DNA from: Flammeovirga pectinis
Lineage (GTDB): Bacteria; Bacteroidota; Bacteroidia; Cytophagales; Flammeovirgaceae
Direction: 5' to 3'
NCBI RefSeq assembly: GCF_003970675.1
Contig: NZ_CP034562.1
Coordinates: 3,470,001-3,534,000, forward strand
Length of the DNA: 64,000 nucleotides
Positions 15,876 to 24,198 of this stretch are shown here, one piece after another. The position numbers were made by a program, and so were the translations under genes. Every line of letters starts with the position of its first letter. Positions within the stretch are counted from its first letter, which is position 1. Under the pieces are notes generated by a model that was given only the letters and a program-made list of their open reading frames with translations, did not search any database and was not told the DNA's origin.

Positions 15876-16874
15876 TTATTGATTCAATTTAATAGTCCAA
15901 GAAATAGAATTTAATTTTCCACTAATAATATGAAGTGTTTGAAGTATTTCTTCTTCATTAGGTAAATATCCATACACTAAGTCTCTAAATTCTTTTGTAT
16001 AAACTGATTTGATTTCTTTCCAGACACTTTCAGTATTCGAAAATAATTTTGCCTCTTTAGGATGATTTACTAACCATTCATTTTCATTCCTAAAACTATG
16101 TACATCATCCTGACCTACAGATTGGAAAAAGAGTTCAAATTCACCTGAATTAAGAAAACTTTGAATTTCCCTTGTTTTGAGTAATTGATTCAAATCATAT
16201 ATATGCCTTATTTTATTCTTTAATTGTTCTTTATAACCATCACCATAAGAGAATCGTACTAAGCTCATTATTTTCTCACAGAATGTTCTTTCTAAAGACA
16301 ATACTTTAACTTCTAAAGGTGCTAGTTCATATTTTTCAATCAGTTCACTTTGCTTATTTTCAAGCATCATATCATAAATATAGGTAGCAATCTTTTTTGT
16401 TTCGAAAGGTTCAGGCTTCCCCAATCTTGTAGCTTCAACAATAATTTTATCTCTTGCCTGAATAAACTGACCTGATAAATCTACCTTCGGGTATTCATAG
16501 GCGATTTTGCGTAGCATTCCTCTTTTATTTGTAATCCCCTCTATTTCTACTTCTTCTAAAGGAGCAGTTATAACTTGCGTTACTTTCTTTAACCGTTTAT
16601 TACGTTGATTTTCTGATGTTAAATCTCCCTCTAGTATTACTAAATCAATATCTTCTGAAAACCGTTCTATTATATTAAAACATTTAGATAAAGCTGTACC
16701 TCCTTTAAATACTATACTTTCTCCTACAGATTGACTAAAAATTGATTTTAAAACATATACCACCCAATAATCTTTTTCAATAAAGACCTCTGCTATTTTT
16801 AGTTGTTTAGCTGTGACCTGAATAGCCTCTTTAAATAGTTTTTTATCATTATGTAAATTCATACAATGTGCCAT
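15876..16874 (-). CDS. AbiEii/AbiGii-type nucleotidyltransferase toxin
   Basis: This is the toxin of a type IV toxin-antitoxin pair. The nucleotidyltransferase motif GGTALSK (Gly58-Gly-Thr-Ala-Leu-Ser) and catalytic acids SEDIDLVI (Asp75, Asp77) are intact, with the downstream helical region typical of AbiEii. AbiE systems cause abortive infection, and some AbiEii-family toxins transfer nucleotides to tRNA. The upstream antitoxin overlaps it. Met5 at 16862 makes an ATGA overlap with the antitoxin stop (16859-16861) and is the more likely start, which would give 328 residues. Confidence 0.92.
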   Translation of the reverse strand: MAHCMNLHNDKKLFKEAIQVTAKQLKIAEVFIEKDYWVVYVLKSIFSQSVGESIVFKGGTALSKCFNIIERFSEDIDLVILEGDLTSENQRNKRLKKVTQVITAPLEEVEIEGITNKRGMLRKIAYEYPKVDLSGQFIQARDKIIVEATRLGKPEPFETKKIATYIYDMMLENKQSELIEKYELAPLEVKVLSLERTFCEKIMSLVRFSYGDGYKEQLKNKIRHIYDLNQLLKTREIQSFLNSGEFELFFQSVGQDDVHSFRNENEWLVNHPKEAKLFSNTESVWKEIKSVYTKEFRDLVYGYLPNEEEILQTLHIISGKLNSISWTIKLNQ

Positions 16875-17641
16875 TTTTGAGTAGTAGATAAAACTGCTTT
16901 TGCTCCATTTAATGGATAAGTAGTTACTGGGTTCAAGGTTTTGAATAATTTATCGGTAAGCGATGAGGGTTCAATATCATCCAATAATGCACCTAATAAT
17001 GCCCTTGTACTAGGAGCATATTTTTTTGCTAAAAAGATCAATCGTTCCTTATCTTCTTCCTTTTTTTCTTTTAGGATAGACTTTATTCTCTCGCAAGTTT
17101 CCTTAATAGTCGCATCAGGTATTTTCTTTATAAAATGAATAGCATCTAATAATTGTAGGTAAGGAATATTTGCTTTTGAAAGGGTATTTTTCTGTTTAAT
17201 ATACTTTATTGTATATATTCCTCTTTTGAATTGAGGTCTTACTTCATTTCTACCAATCTGAATGGTATTACTTACTTGTGTAGTAAGTCCAAGTTGGTTA
17301 TAAATACTCGTACCTGTAAGATACCCTATCACTTTACCATTTACCTCTAAAAGGTCTTTTAGTTCCTGTTCCATTGATGGAGCAAGTTCTCCAAATACAC
17401 TCTGCTTCGCTTTATAAAATTTCCCTTTAGATAACTTGCTAATCACACCTGACTTCATCATTCTGCTTAATGCTTTTACTACAGCAGTCTTAGTGTTATC
17501 CTCATTTAAAAAACTATCTGAGGTAAATACATATCCCTCAGGAATATTTTTTATTTTACTTAATATATAATCTGTTGTTTTCAATATATTTTTGATTTTA
17601 CAACAATATACAGTTTGTCCTGTTTTTTTCAAAAAAAACAA
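16859..17641 (-). CDS. AbiEi-type antitoxin/autorepressor (DUF6088-like)
   Basis: This is the antitoxin partner of the AbiEii toxin, up to 260 residues long. The N-terminal winged-helix region (about 20-80, with KTAVVKALSRMMKSGVISKL and KGKFYK) matches AbiEi-like transcriptional regulators. The longest frame begins with TTG at 17641, but that codon lies inside a 16-bp-armed palindrome (17614-17647) that is probably its operator. A second TTG at 17584 (before KTTDYILSK) is therefore a credible start. AbiEi proteins are known to repress their own operons by binding inverted repeats. The stop overlaps the toxin start. Confidence 0.85.
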   Translation of the reverse strand: MFFLKKTGQTVYCCKIKNILKTTDYILSKIKNIPEGYVFTSDSFLNEDNTKTAVVKALSRMMKSGVISKLSKGKFYKAKQSVFGELAPSMEQELKDLLEVNGKVIGYLTGTSIYNQLGLTTQVSNTIQIGRNEVRPQFKRGIYTIKYIKQKNTLSKANIPYLQLLDAIHFIKKIPDATIKETCERIKSILKEKKEEDKERLIFLAKKYAPSTRALLGALLDDIEPSSLTDKLFKTLNPVTTYPLNGAKAVLSTTQKWHIV

Positions 17642-17647
17642 GACAAA
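17614..17647. promoter_or_regulatory. Long palindrome at the AbiE promoter
   Basis: TTTGTCCTGTTTTTTT (17614-17629) and AAAAAAACAAGACAAA (17632-17647) are reverse complements with one mismatch and a two-base centre. Position and symmetry fit an AbiEi autoregulatory operator. Confidence 0.6.
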
Positions 17648-17750
17648 AATACACCAATCTATATAAGCATTTCATTTCAGATCTAGGTATTATATGAGAA
17701 AATAAAATTTCAATTCGTCTCATTAAGTCTATATAACTTCTTGTATACGA

Positions 17751-17985
17751 ATTAGAAAGCACAAAAAAAGAGGGTAAAAACCCTATTTTCAATATCATTA
17801 AAGCTATATTTTTAAACCTACTTGCCGATACAGAACTTACTAACACCCCTAAAATCTACGTCTTTGATAGTGTTAAGACTGTTTTTGGAATTTGAGCGGA
17901 CAGATAGTATACAACTATGATGAAATAAAATTTTGGTAAATAACAAGAGAAAAAAAAGTTTATTTTTAACACCTACCTCAGTATA
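17751..17985. repeat. mnmE-end direct repeat 3 with terminator and partial 280-bp repeat
   Basis: The terminator hairpin (GAGGGTAAAAACCCTA, about 17770-17785) and the mnmE-end copy (17815-17848) match copies 2 and 4. After it, the cassette repeat is recognisable but diverged up to about 17985 and lacks the four-GTATAC block. This is the junction between cassettes B and C. Upstream, 17716-17751 repeats the fragment at 14029-14064. Confidence 0.78.
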
Positions 17986-17992
17986 AAATATT

Positions 17993-18070
17993 TATTCCTC
18001 TCACCTTAAGAAGACTTTGCCAATATTTTTAAACCTATAAATACTCAATATCTCATTTTGGAATTTTAAA
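17993..18070 (-). pseudogene. Relic of a fic gene 3' end
   Basis: The sequence aligns closely with the 3' part of the Fic gene (12877-12940), including a shared AAATACTCAATATCTC on the plus strand. Translated on the minus strand it reads DIEYL, then stops in place of IGLGILVKSS. It is a short, decayed fragment sitting just inside junction 3. Confidence 0.6.
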
Positions 18071-18165
18071 AAACACATTCAATTCAAATAGTCTTAATAT
18101 ACAAGTATTGAAGTTGACATGATTTAGTTTTAAATTACGATACAAAACAAGCAAACCCCATTGAA
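18071..18165. other. Leader of the NACHT gene
   Basis: AT-rich sequence upstream of the NACHT start. I see no clear promoter element or repeat beyond the fic relic to its left. Confidence 0.3.
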
Positions 18166-21100
18166 ATGAGTGATGTATCGGCAATAGTTTTATTTTTAAA
18201 AAAAGCAAGAACTACTTTTCTAAACATTCGCCCCTATTTAGAAAAAAAGTATTTTTCAATCTTCAGACTATTCAAAATGCTGAAGATAAATAGTTCTCTA
18301 ATAAATGATAGACATTCAATATTCAATCACAGCTTATACCAATACGAACAAAAGAAAGGAAAAGAGTTAGCATCTCTTTTTAAAGAAGAAGAACTTTTAA
18401 AAGTAATTGAAAATGTATGTATATCAGGCCATCATAAAAGTCTTGAAAGTAAAGTAGAAGACATTTTATTTTACCATAATCCCACCACTTTAGATTCCTT
18501 AAAAGTAAACTTCGTAGAAGAAGTTTCGCTTTTCATGGAGATTTTTAAAGAAAACTATTCAAAATCCTTTTCTTTACATCAAAAAGAATTAAGAGAAACC
18601 AATAAAAAGGTTGATAGTAAAGTTGATGATGTATTAATTAATACAGAAGAAATTGGTGATGGGATTGATCGACTCCAAAATGATTCTGACTCAATTCTTC
18701 AAAAGTTAGATGAAGACAAACAAATTGACTTTTCATTATTCAAGCAATCTTTTTCTACAGATGATCTGCAAACTTTAAAAAGATATATTCCTAGGAGCTA
18801 CTATCTTCTTGAAGAAAATCAAGATTCAAACTTTTATCAGACCTATTCTAAAAATGAGACCGATTTACAATCAATTATTCTTGATAAGAAAAGAGTTTTA
18901 ATACTTGGAAATGGAGGAATCGGAAAAACTGTAGAACTTAAAAGACTAAAACTCATCCTTGAAGAAAATAACAACCTATATTCCTTTTATTATTCTTTTC
19001 TAAGGTATACAGGCAAAACAATGAGCTCCTTATTACCCAAAAATTGGGAGAGTGTTCAAGGTTCTTTAGTCGTTATTTTAGATGGTTTAGATGAAGTAAG
19101 AAGTAGTGATTTTAACATAGCGGTAAGAGAAATAATAAGTTTCTCAGAAAACTGCCCAAATGTCAAAATTGTGATTTCATGTAGAACAAATCACTTAATA
19201 AGTGATTCAATATTAGGTGATGATTTTACAAACATATCTTTAGCTCCACTAAGTTTATATTCAGAGGATGTAAAGCTTTTTGTACAAAAATACTATAACA
19301 TTAATCTTGATGAGTTCCGTGAGCAAATTTACCTTATGGGATATACTGACTTGGTTGATAATCCTTTCTACTTATCTCATTTACTAGATGATTATTCCGA
19401 TAATGGTCAATTAAATAAAAATCGAAAAGATTTATTTGACGCATTGATTGAAAAAAACATTAAATATGACAAAGATAAATATGTTACAACACACGATAAA
19501 AAGCACTTTATTAGAACAACTTTAAGAATACTAGAACAATTAGCCTTATCAATGGAACTATATCAACGTTCCTCTTTGGAAGAAGATGAACTTGAGCAAT
19601 TTCTCGATGAGGATACTGAAAAGTTCCAAATAATCCAATACACGAAGTTTTATAAGAAAGATACTCAACTCGTTTCTTGGGAATTTGATCATCGACTTTT
19701 TCAAGAATACCTATCAGCTAAAGCGTTGTGTCGATATTCCTTTGAAAGGATTATTTCATTTATTACTTACCAAAATTGGAAAAAAGTTAAACCTTCGTGG
19801 ATTAATATTACTGGTTTTCTGATTAGTGTAATAGAGAATGAACAGGTTCGTTCAAAACTAATAGATTGGCTGATAAATAATGATCCAGACTCAATTGTAA
19901 CAGCTGAAAAGGAAGTAATTCCAACAGAACTCAGGGTAAAAGTCTTCAAAAAAATATTCAAACGCACCAAAAAATATCAAGTTTGGCTCAACTCTAATAA
20001 ATTCAATGAAAGTAGACTTGCTAACTTTGGGCAATCTGATGAAATCATTCATTACCTTAAAAAACAAATCACTAACAAAAAGAATAATTTGGAAGTCAAA
20101 AGTAGTGCAATTCGCATCTTTCAATACTTTGATTTCAAAGGAAAAGGTCATTCAGAAACTTGTGATTTTTTAATGACAGAAATAAAAACATATGTGAATG
20201 ATTTAAATCAAAGTGTATCTGAATATGTAGCTAATTGTATTCAAACATTAACTAAAATTGGAATAGATAATAAGTTTGCAAATCAATTAATCCAAACTGT
20301 TTGTTATAGAAATTATCAATCTATTAGAAGTTCTATTTATTCTTTGATTAAAAAGAATAACCTAAGTAATGACAATATTCAGTATTTAATAAGAGGATTT
20401 AAAATAACTAAAAAAATATTTGATGATGACGAAATAGATAGAATACCCAATTATCATACGGGAGAAGAAAGTCAAATATTAGAATGTTTTCTCCAAGTAA
20501 AATTTCCAAAAACATTGAAAATATTGATTCAATTCTTTATTGAATTTCCTTCTTATGAACTTACAACTTCTCACAGTTACAATAATTTTATTGAAAAAAT
20601 AATCAAACTGTCTTCAAAATTATACCATAAAGACCCAGATCTCACATACCAAATAATTATGAATTGGTATTGTATTAAAATGAGATACTATGGTTCAGAA
20701 GAAGGTTTAACAATTAGATATTTTTTTGAATTAACTTCTACTAATGATATAGCTTTGATAGATCTTATTAATGATCAATTCAAAACAAAGGATAGCTTTG
20801 AAAAAGCAAATACTATTGCTTATATCATTACAAATGACAATGTTTCGGAAGTAATATCAGCAGTATTAGAAAATAAAATTGATTGTGAGACTACAATATC
20901 TATTTATGATACCCTTATTAACATAGATAATAATCTTGCACAATCTTTAAAAGATGGAATCTGTCAAAAATTTTCAATTTTGTCACCTCATAAACAAAAA
21001 AATATTTATACAGAAATCAAAGAAAAAGATTTCAATTTACTTTTTACTCCAAAAGAACTTAAGGATAAAATAATCAGTGCATATAAACTTGCTGAAAAAA

Positions 21101-22362
21101 GTCAGTTTAGCAAAACTGAAATAAGAGATATGCATTATTACAGAAAAGAGATTAGTAAACTACAATACTTTGACTCCAATCTAGTATTTGAAATATTAGA
21201 GAAATTTGTAAATGAAAAGAAAGAAGTCGTTACTCTACAAGAAGTTCGAAAGTGGCTTGATAACACTGAAAATGTCGAGAAATATTTAATCAGGAGGTTA
21301 TACAATACCTTACTTAGAGAAGATTTCAATAAAAGATTAAATGATTCCCAAAAAAAATGGGTTGTTGATTGGGTGAATAAAAATATATCAAAAATTAAAT
21401 TCAGTACTGCTATTACCTTCAAATCAGATGACTCATTTTCTGTAAATTATTTAGCTCAATGGGTTTACTTTTTTTCTTTAAAACTAAATTTAAGACACTC
21501 TAACAGTATCATATTAGATATGCTGTTGTTTGTTTGGACTGATAGTGAGGAAAATAATAGTAATATTAATTACATCAACAATTGGGTAAGTTCAGAGTTA
21601 ATTATTGAAAGGATGCTCATAAATCTTAGATTGGGAATAAAAAGCAGTATCATAAGAAAAAAACATCTGAAATATTTATTAGAAGAAGGTATTGTCGAAA
21701 GTTACTCATTTATCGTATCAGAAATTTTAAATGAAGATGATAATACATTTCTGATTTCATATTGGGAAAAAACTAAAAACATTGAAGTTTTTAAAGAACT
21801 ATTTACTAAATCTAACTCCGAAATAAAGTGGCGTATTTTAGATATACTTCTTGAACAAGGAGAATTTTCTTTCTGTCTTAAGCAACTTAAAACCTTACTT
21901 CATAATCATCATTCCCAAGAAGAAGCACTTACTATATTAAAGTACCTAATTAGTATCGGTAATATTGACGGTCTAAAGAGGTTCATCAAGTATCTAAATG
22001 ATAACGATTTTCATATAGACAAGGGTTTCAAGACGTCACATTTAACATTTTCACTCGATGCCTTACCACATTTAATGGAATTATTAGAGATGTGTTATAA
22101 ACATGATATTACTTTTGGCTATCAAGAAAACTTGTATCTTTCAGTTTATAATTTAATAAAAAGCACTGCGTTATTATCAGAAAAAAATTATTCCGTTGTA
22201 AGGGAAAAACTTCAAGCCTTTCTTGATCTCAACCATAAAAAGTACAAATATGTCAAATACCTAAATCATCGACTTCAAGAATTAGATCAAGAGTTTTACA
22301 AGAACAATACTATCACATTAACAATTGCTGAAGTGAAAGAACAAATTTCAATAAAAAACTAG
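18166..22362 (+). CDS. NACHT-domain NTPase, prokaryotic NLR-like defence protein
   Basis: This is a single 1398-residue protein. An N-terminal effector/linker region (about 1-215, partly coiled coil with KVDDVLINTEEIGDGID) precedes a NACHT STAND-type NTPase. Its P-loop is GNGGIGKT (248-255) and its Walker B is VVILDGLDEV (about 302-311), followed by CRTNHL and a winged-helix region near WEFDHRLFQEYLSAK. The remaining 850 residues are an alpha-helical solenoid without obvious leucine-rich repeats, probably the sensor. Bacterial NACHT proteins are established anti-phage systems related to eukaryotic NLRs. The N-terminal effector class is not recognised. It is the only gene of cassette C and reads towards mnmE, opposite to cassettes A and B. 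Confidence 0.85.
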   Translation: MSDVSAIVLFLKKARTTFLNIRPYLEKKYFSIFRLFKMLKINSSLINDRHSIFNHSLYQYEQKKGKELASLFKEEELLKVIENVCISGHHKSLESKVEDILFYHNPTTLDSLKVNFVEEVSLFMEIFKENYSKSFSLHQKELRETNKKVDSKVDDVLINTEEIGDGIDRLQNDSDSILQKLDEDKQIDFSLFKQSFSTDDLQTLKRYIPRSYYLLEENQDSNFYQTYSKNETDLQSIILDKKRVLILGNGGIGKTVELKRLKLILEENNNLYSFYYSFLRYTGKTMSSLLPKNWESVQGSLVVILDGLDEVRSSDFNIAVREIISFSENCPNVKIVISCRTNHLISDSILGDDFTNISLAPLSLYSEDVKLFVQKYYNINLDEFREQIYLMGYTDLVDNPFYLSHLLDDYSDNGQLNKNRKDLFDALIEKNIKYDKDKYVTTHDKKHFIRTTLRILEQLALSMELYQRSSLEEDELEQFLDEDTEKFQIIQYTKFYKKDTQLVSWEFDHRLFQEYLSAKALCRYSFERIISFITYQNWKKVKPSWINITGFLISVIENEQVRSKLIDWLINNDPDSIVTAEKEVIPTELRVKVFKKIFKRTKKYQVWLNSNKFNESRLANFGQSDEIIHYLKKQITNKKNNLEVKSSAIRIFQYFDFKGKGHSETCDFLMTEIKTYVNDLNQSVSEYVANCIQTLTKIGIDNKFANQLIQTVCYRNYQSIRSSIYSLIKKNNLSNDNIQYLIRGFKITKKIFDDDEIDRIPNYHTGEESQILECFLQVKFPKTLKILIQFFIEFPSYELTTSHSYNNFIEKIIKLSSKLYHKDPDLTYQIIMNWYCIKMRYYGSEEGLTIRYFFELTSTNDIALIDLINDQFKTKDSFEKANTIAYIITNDNVSEVISAVLENKIDCETTISIYDTLINIDNNLAQSLKDGICQKFSILSPHKQKNIYTEIKEKDFNLLFTPKELKDKIISAYKLAEKSQFSKTEIRDMHYYRKEISKLQYFDSNLVFEILEKFVNEKKEVVTLQEVRKWLDNTENVEKYLIRRLYNTLLREDFNKRLNDSQKKWVVDWVNKNISKIKFSTAITFKSDDSFSVNYLAQWVYFFSLKLNLRHSNSIILDMLLFVWTDSEENNSNINYINNWVSSELIIERMLINLRLGIKSSIIRKKHLKYLLEEGIVESYSFIVSEILNEDDNTFLISYWEKTKNIEVFKELFTKSNSEIKWRILDILLEQGEFSFCLKQLKTLLHNHHSQEEALTILKYLISIGNIDGLKRFIKYLNDNDFHIDKGFKTSHLTFSLDALPHLMELLEMCYKHDITFGYQENLYLSVYNLIKSTALLSEKNYSVVREKLQAFLDLNHKKYKYVKYLNHRLQELDQEFYKNNTITLTIAEVKEQISIKN

Positions 22363-22460
22363 AGCTGTTGTCTGTTTAAATTTTCATTCAAAACAAACAC
22401 TATAAAGAATTAAAAAAGGATGGGAATGCTGACTTCAAATGAAATAATAAGGTTTTAAAA

Positions 22461-22509
22461 AGCACAATTAAAAGTGCACTAAATCAATAAAACGTACAAC
22501 TAAAAGTGC
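22461..22509. repeat. Orphan copy of the ATPase-type operator pair
   Basis: AGCACAATTAAAAGTGC (22461-22477) and CGTACAACTAAAAGTGC (22493-22509) have the same 32-base period as the pair upstream of the AAA/DUF4143 gene at 15331-15379. Here no such gene follows; the NACHT gene lies to the left in the opposite orientation. Confidence 0.55.
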
Positions 22510-22545
22510 TTTTCATAATGTGTTAAATAACTTCTATGAAGTAAG

Positions 22546-22687
22546 AGTATCAATAAGTCCATTAAATAGTCATTAATATTTTTCATCAAACAAATTAGAA
22601 AGCACAAAAAAAGAGGGCCAAAACCCTCTTTTCAATATCGTTAAAGCTATATTTTAAAACCTACTTGCCGATACAGAACTTACTAAA
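22546..22687. repeat. mnmE 3' end and terminator, right boundary of the defence array (copy 4)
   Basis: This contains AGTATCAATAAGTCC (22546), the hairpin GAGGGCCAAAACCCTC (about 22613-22628) acting as mnmE terminator on the minus strand, and the last codons of the functional mnmE (22661-22687). The shared identity with copies 1-3 ends at about 22687, inside the mnmE coding sequence, as expected for a recombination core in a gene's 3' end. Confidence 0.82.
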
Positions 22688-24040
22688 GATATTCTCCAAT
22701 AAATCATCAGTAGTCACCTCTCCTGTAATTTCTCCTAAGTGATGTAAAGATGATCTTATATCAATAGCAAGAAAGTCTCCTGTCATTCCCATATCGATAC
22801 CATTAATTACATCGTCTAATGCTTTCATGGTTTCACGTAACGACTGATAATGTCTAGCATTCGTTACCATAGTATTTCCTGTTTGTACTTTATCAAGATT
22901 TACTAAATGAAGTGCTCTTTCTTTCAGCTCCTCAACACCAGTACCTTTATCGGCAGATATTTCTATCAAGTTTTCAGAAAAAACTTTAAAGTCTTCTGCT
23001 AAACCTGTGGCTAACTTATCTAATTTATTAGCAACTAAAATATAGGGAACTCCTAATTTATCTAGTGCTTCAACTTCATTTTGTACTTCAGCAAAACTAG
23101 ATTCAGATGCATCGAACATGTACATTATTAAAGAAGCTTGTTTCATCTTCTCGTAAGAACGTTGTACACCAATTGCTTCCACTCTATCTTGTGTTTCACG
23201 AAGCCCTGCAGTATCTACAAAACGAAATGTTATACCGCCAATATTTATTTCGTCTTCAATAAAATCTCGTGTTGTACCTGCTACTTCAGAAACAATTGCT
23301 TTATCCTCATTTAATAATGCGTTTAGTAAAGTTGATTTACCTGCATTTGGCTTTCCTGCAATTACTGTAGGTACACCATTCTTTAGCACATTACCTAGAG
23401 AGAAAGAATCAATCAATGCTTTAATCACACGTTTTAACTCATTGATTAAAGCTTTTAGATCATCTCTTGATGCAAACTCTACATCTTCTTCAGAGAAATC
23501 TAATTCTAATTCAATCATTGAAGCAAAATGGATTAGCTTTTCTCTTAACTTTTTAATGTCGTTAGAAAAACCACCTCTCATTTGTTGCATTGCCGCATCT
23601 CTAGATGCATGAGAATCTGCAGCAATTAAATCTGCTACTGCTTCTGCTTGTGCTAAATCTAATTTACCATTTGCAAATGCACGTTGTGTAAACTCCCCTG
23701 CCTTAGCATAACGAGCACCAACTTGCATAAACAATTGTAACAATTGATCTGCAATAAATTGAGAACCATGACACGATATTTCTACCGTATTTTCTCCTGT
23801 ATATGATCTTGGACCATAGAAAATTGTTGCCAACACTTCGTCTACAATGGTACCATCTTCTTGACGGATTGTACCAAAATGAGCTGTATGTCCTGCTTGT
23901 GTTTCTAGGTCTTTTCCTTTAAAAACTTTGTTGACAATCTTAATTGCATCAGGACCAGAAAGACGAATCACGTGGATTGCAGACTGCCCCGGAACTGTTG
24001 CTAAAGCAACAATTGTATCTAATTCTATAGTATTATGCAT
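22661..24040 (-). CDS. mnmE: tRNA uridine(34) 5-carboxymethylaminomethyl synthesis GTPase MnmE
   Basis: MnmE, with MnmG, modifies the wobble uridine of several tRNAs. The 459-residue protein has the N-terminal formyl-THF-binding domain (about 5-122), a helical domain split around an inserted G domain, and the invariant C-terminal FCIGK. The G domain has G1 GKPNAGKST (229-237), G3 DTAGLR (276-281) and an NKLD G4 motif. It is full length. Its last codons and terminator are the unit repeated at the junctions of the defence cassettes downstream, so the 3' end is the inferred integration site. A TACCTTTG promoter element lies 23 bases upstream of the start. Confidence 0.97.
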   Translation of the reverse strand: MHNTIELDTIVALATVPGQSAIHVIRLSGPDAIKIVNKVFKGKDLETQAGHTAHFGTIRQEDGTIVDEVLATIFYGPRSYTGENTVEISCHGSQFIADQLLQLFMQVGARYAKAGEFTQRAFANGKLDLAQAEAVADLIAADSHASRDAAMQQMRGGFSNDIKKLREKLIHFASMIELELDFSEEDVEFASRDDLKALINELKRVIKALIDSFSLGNVLKNGVPTVIAGKPNAGKSTLLNALLNEDKAIVSEVAGTTRDFIEDEINIGGITFRFVDTAGLRETQDRVEAIGVQRSYEKMKQASLIMYMFDASESSFAEVQNEVEALDKLGVPYILVANKLDKLATGLAEDFKVFSENLIEISADKGTGVEELKERALHLVNLDKVQTGNTMVTNARHYQSLRETMKALDDVINGIDMGMTGDFLAIDIRSSLHHLGEITGEVTTDDLLENIFSKFCIGK

Positions 24041-24062
24041 TAGGATAATATTAATTCAATTA

Positions 24063-24070
24063 CAAAGGTA
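24063..24070 (-). promoter_or_regulatory. Bacteroidota -7 promoter element of mnmE
   Basis: On the minus strand the sequence TACCTTTG matches the TAnnTTTG -7 element of Bacteroidota sigma factor promoters, at a suitable distance from the mnmE start. Confidence 0.5.
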
Positions 24071-24143
24071 AGTTTTTTTAAGTGAAGTGTTTATCCTTTT
24101 AAAAGAAGAGTTTTATTTCATTAACTATACCCACAATTAAACA

Positions 24144-24174
24144 CAAAAAAGCCACCCTATAAATTAAGGTGGCT
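24144..24174 (-). terminator. Terminator of the fecR unit
   Basis: The stem AGCCACC (24150-24156) pairs with GGTGGCT (24168-24174). On the minus strand it is followed by TTTTTT and lies 25 bases past the FecR stop. Confidence 0.85.
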
Positions 24175-24198
24175 CTACTTGTATATTTTTACAGAATA

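Noticed and set aside
17598-17846. 82-codon minus-strand frame across junction 3
   Set aside because: It overlaps the AbiE operator, the mnmE-end repeat and the terminator, and has no protein-like features.
11095-22660. Search for an integrase or transposase driving the defence array
   Set aside because: None of the proteins in the interval has recombinase motifs; the only transposases lie outside the left boundary.
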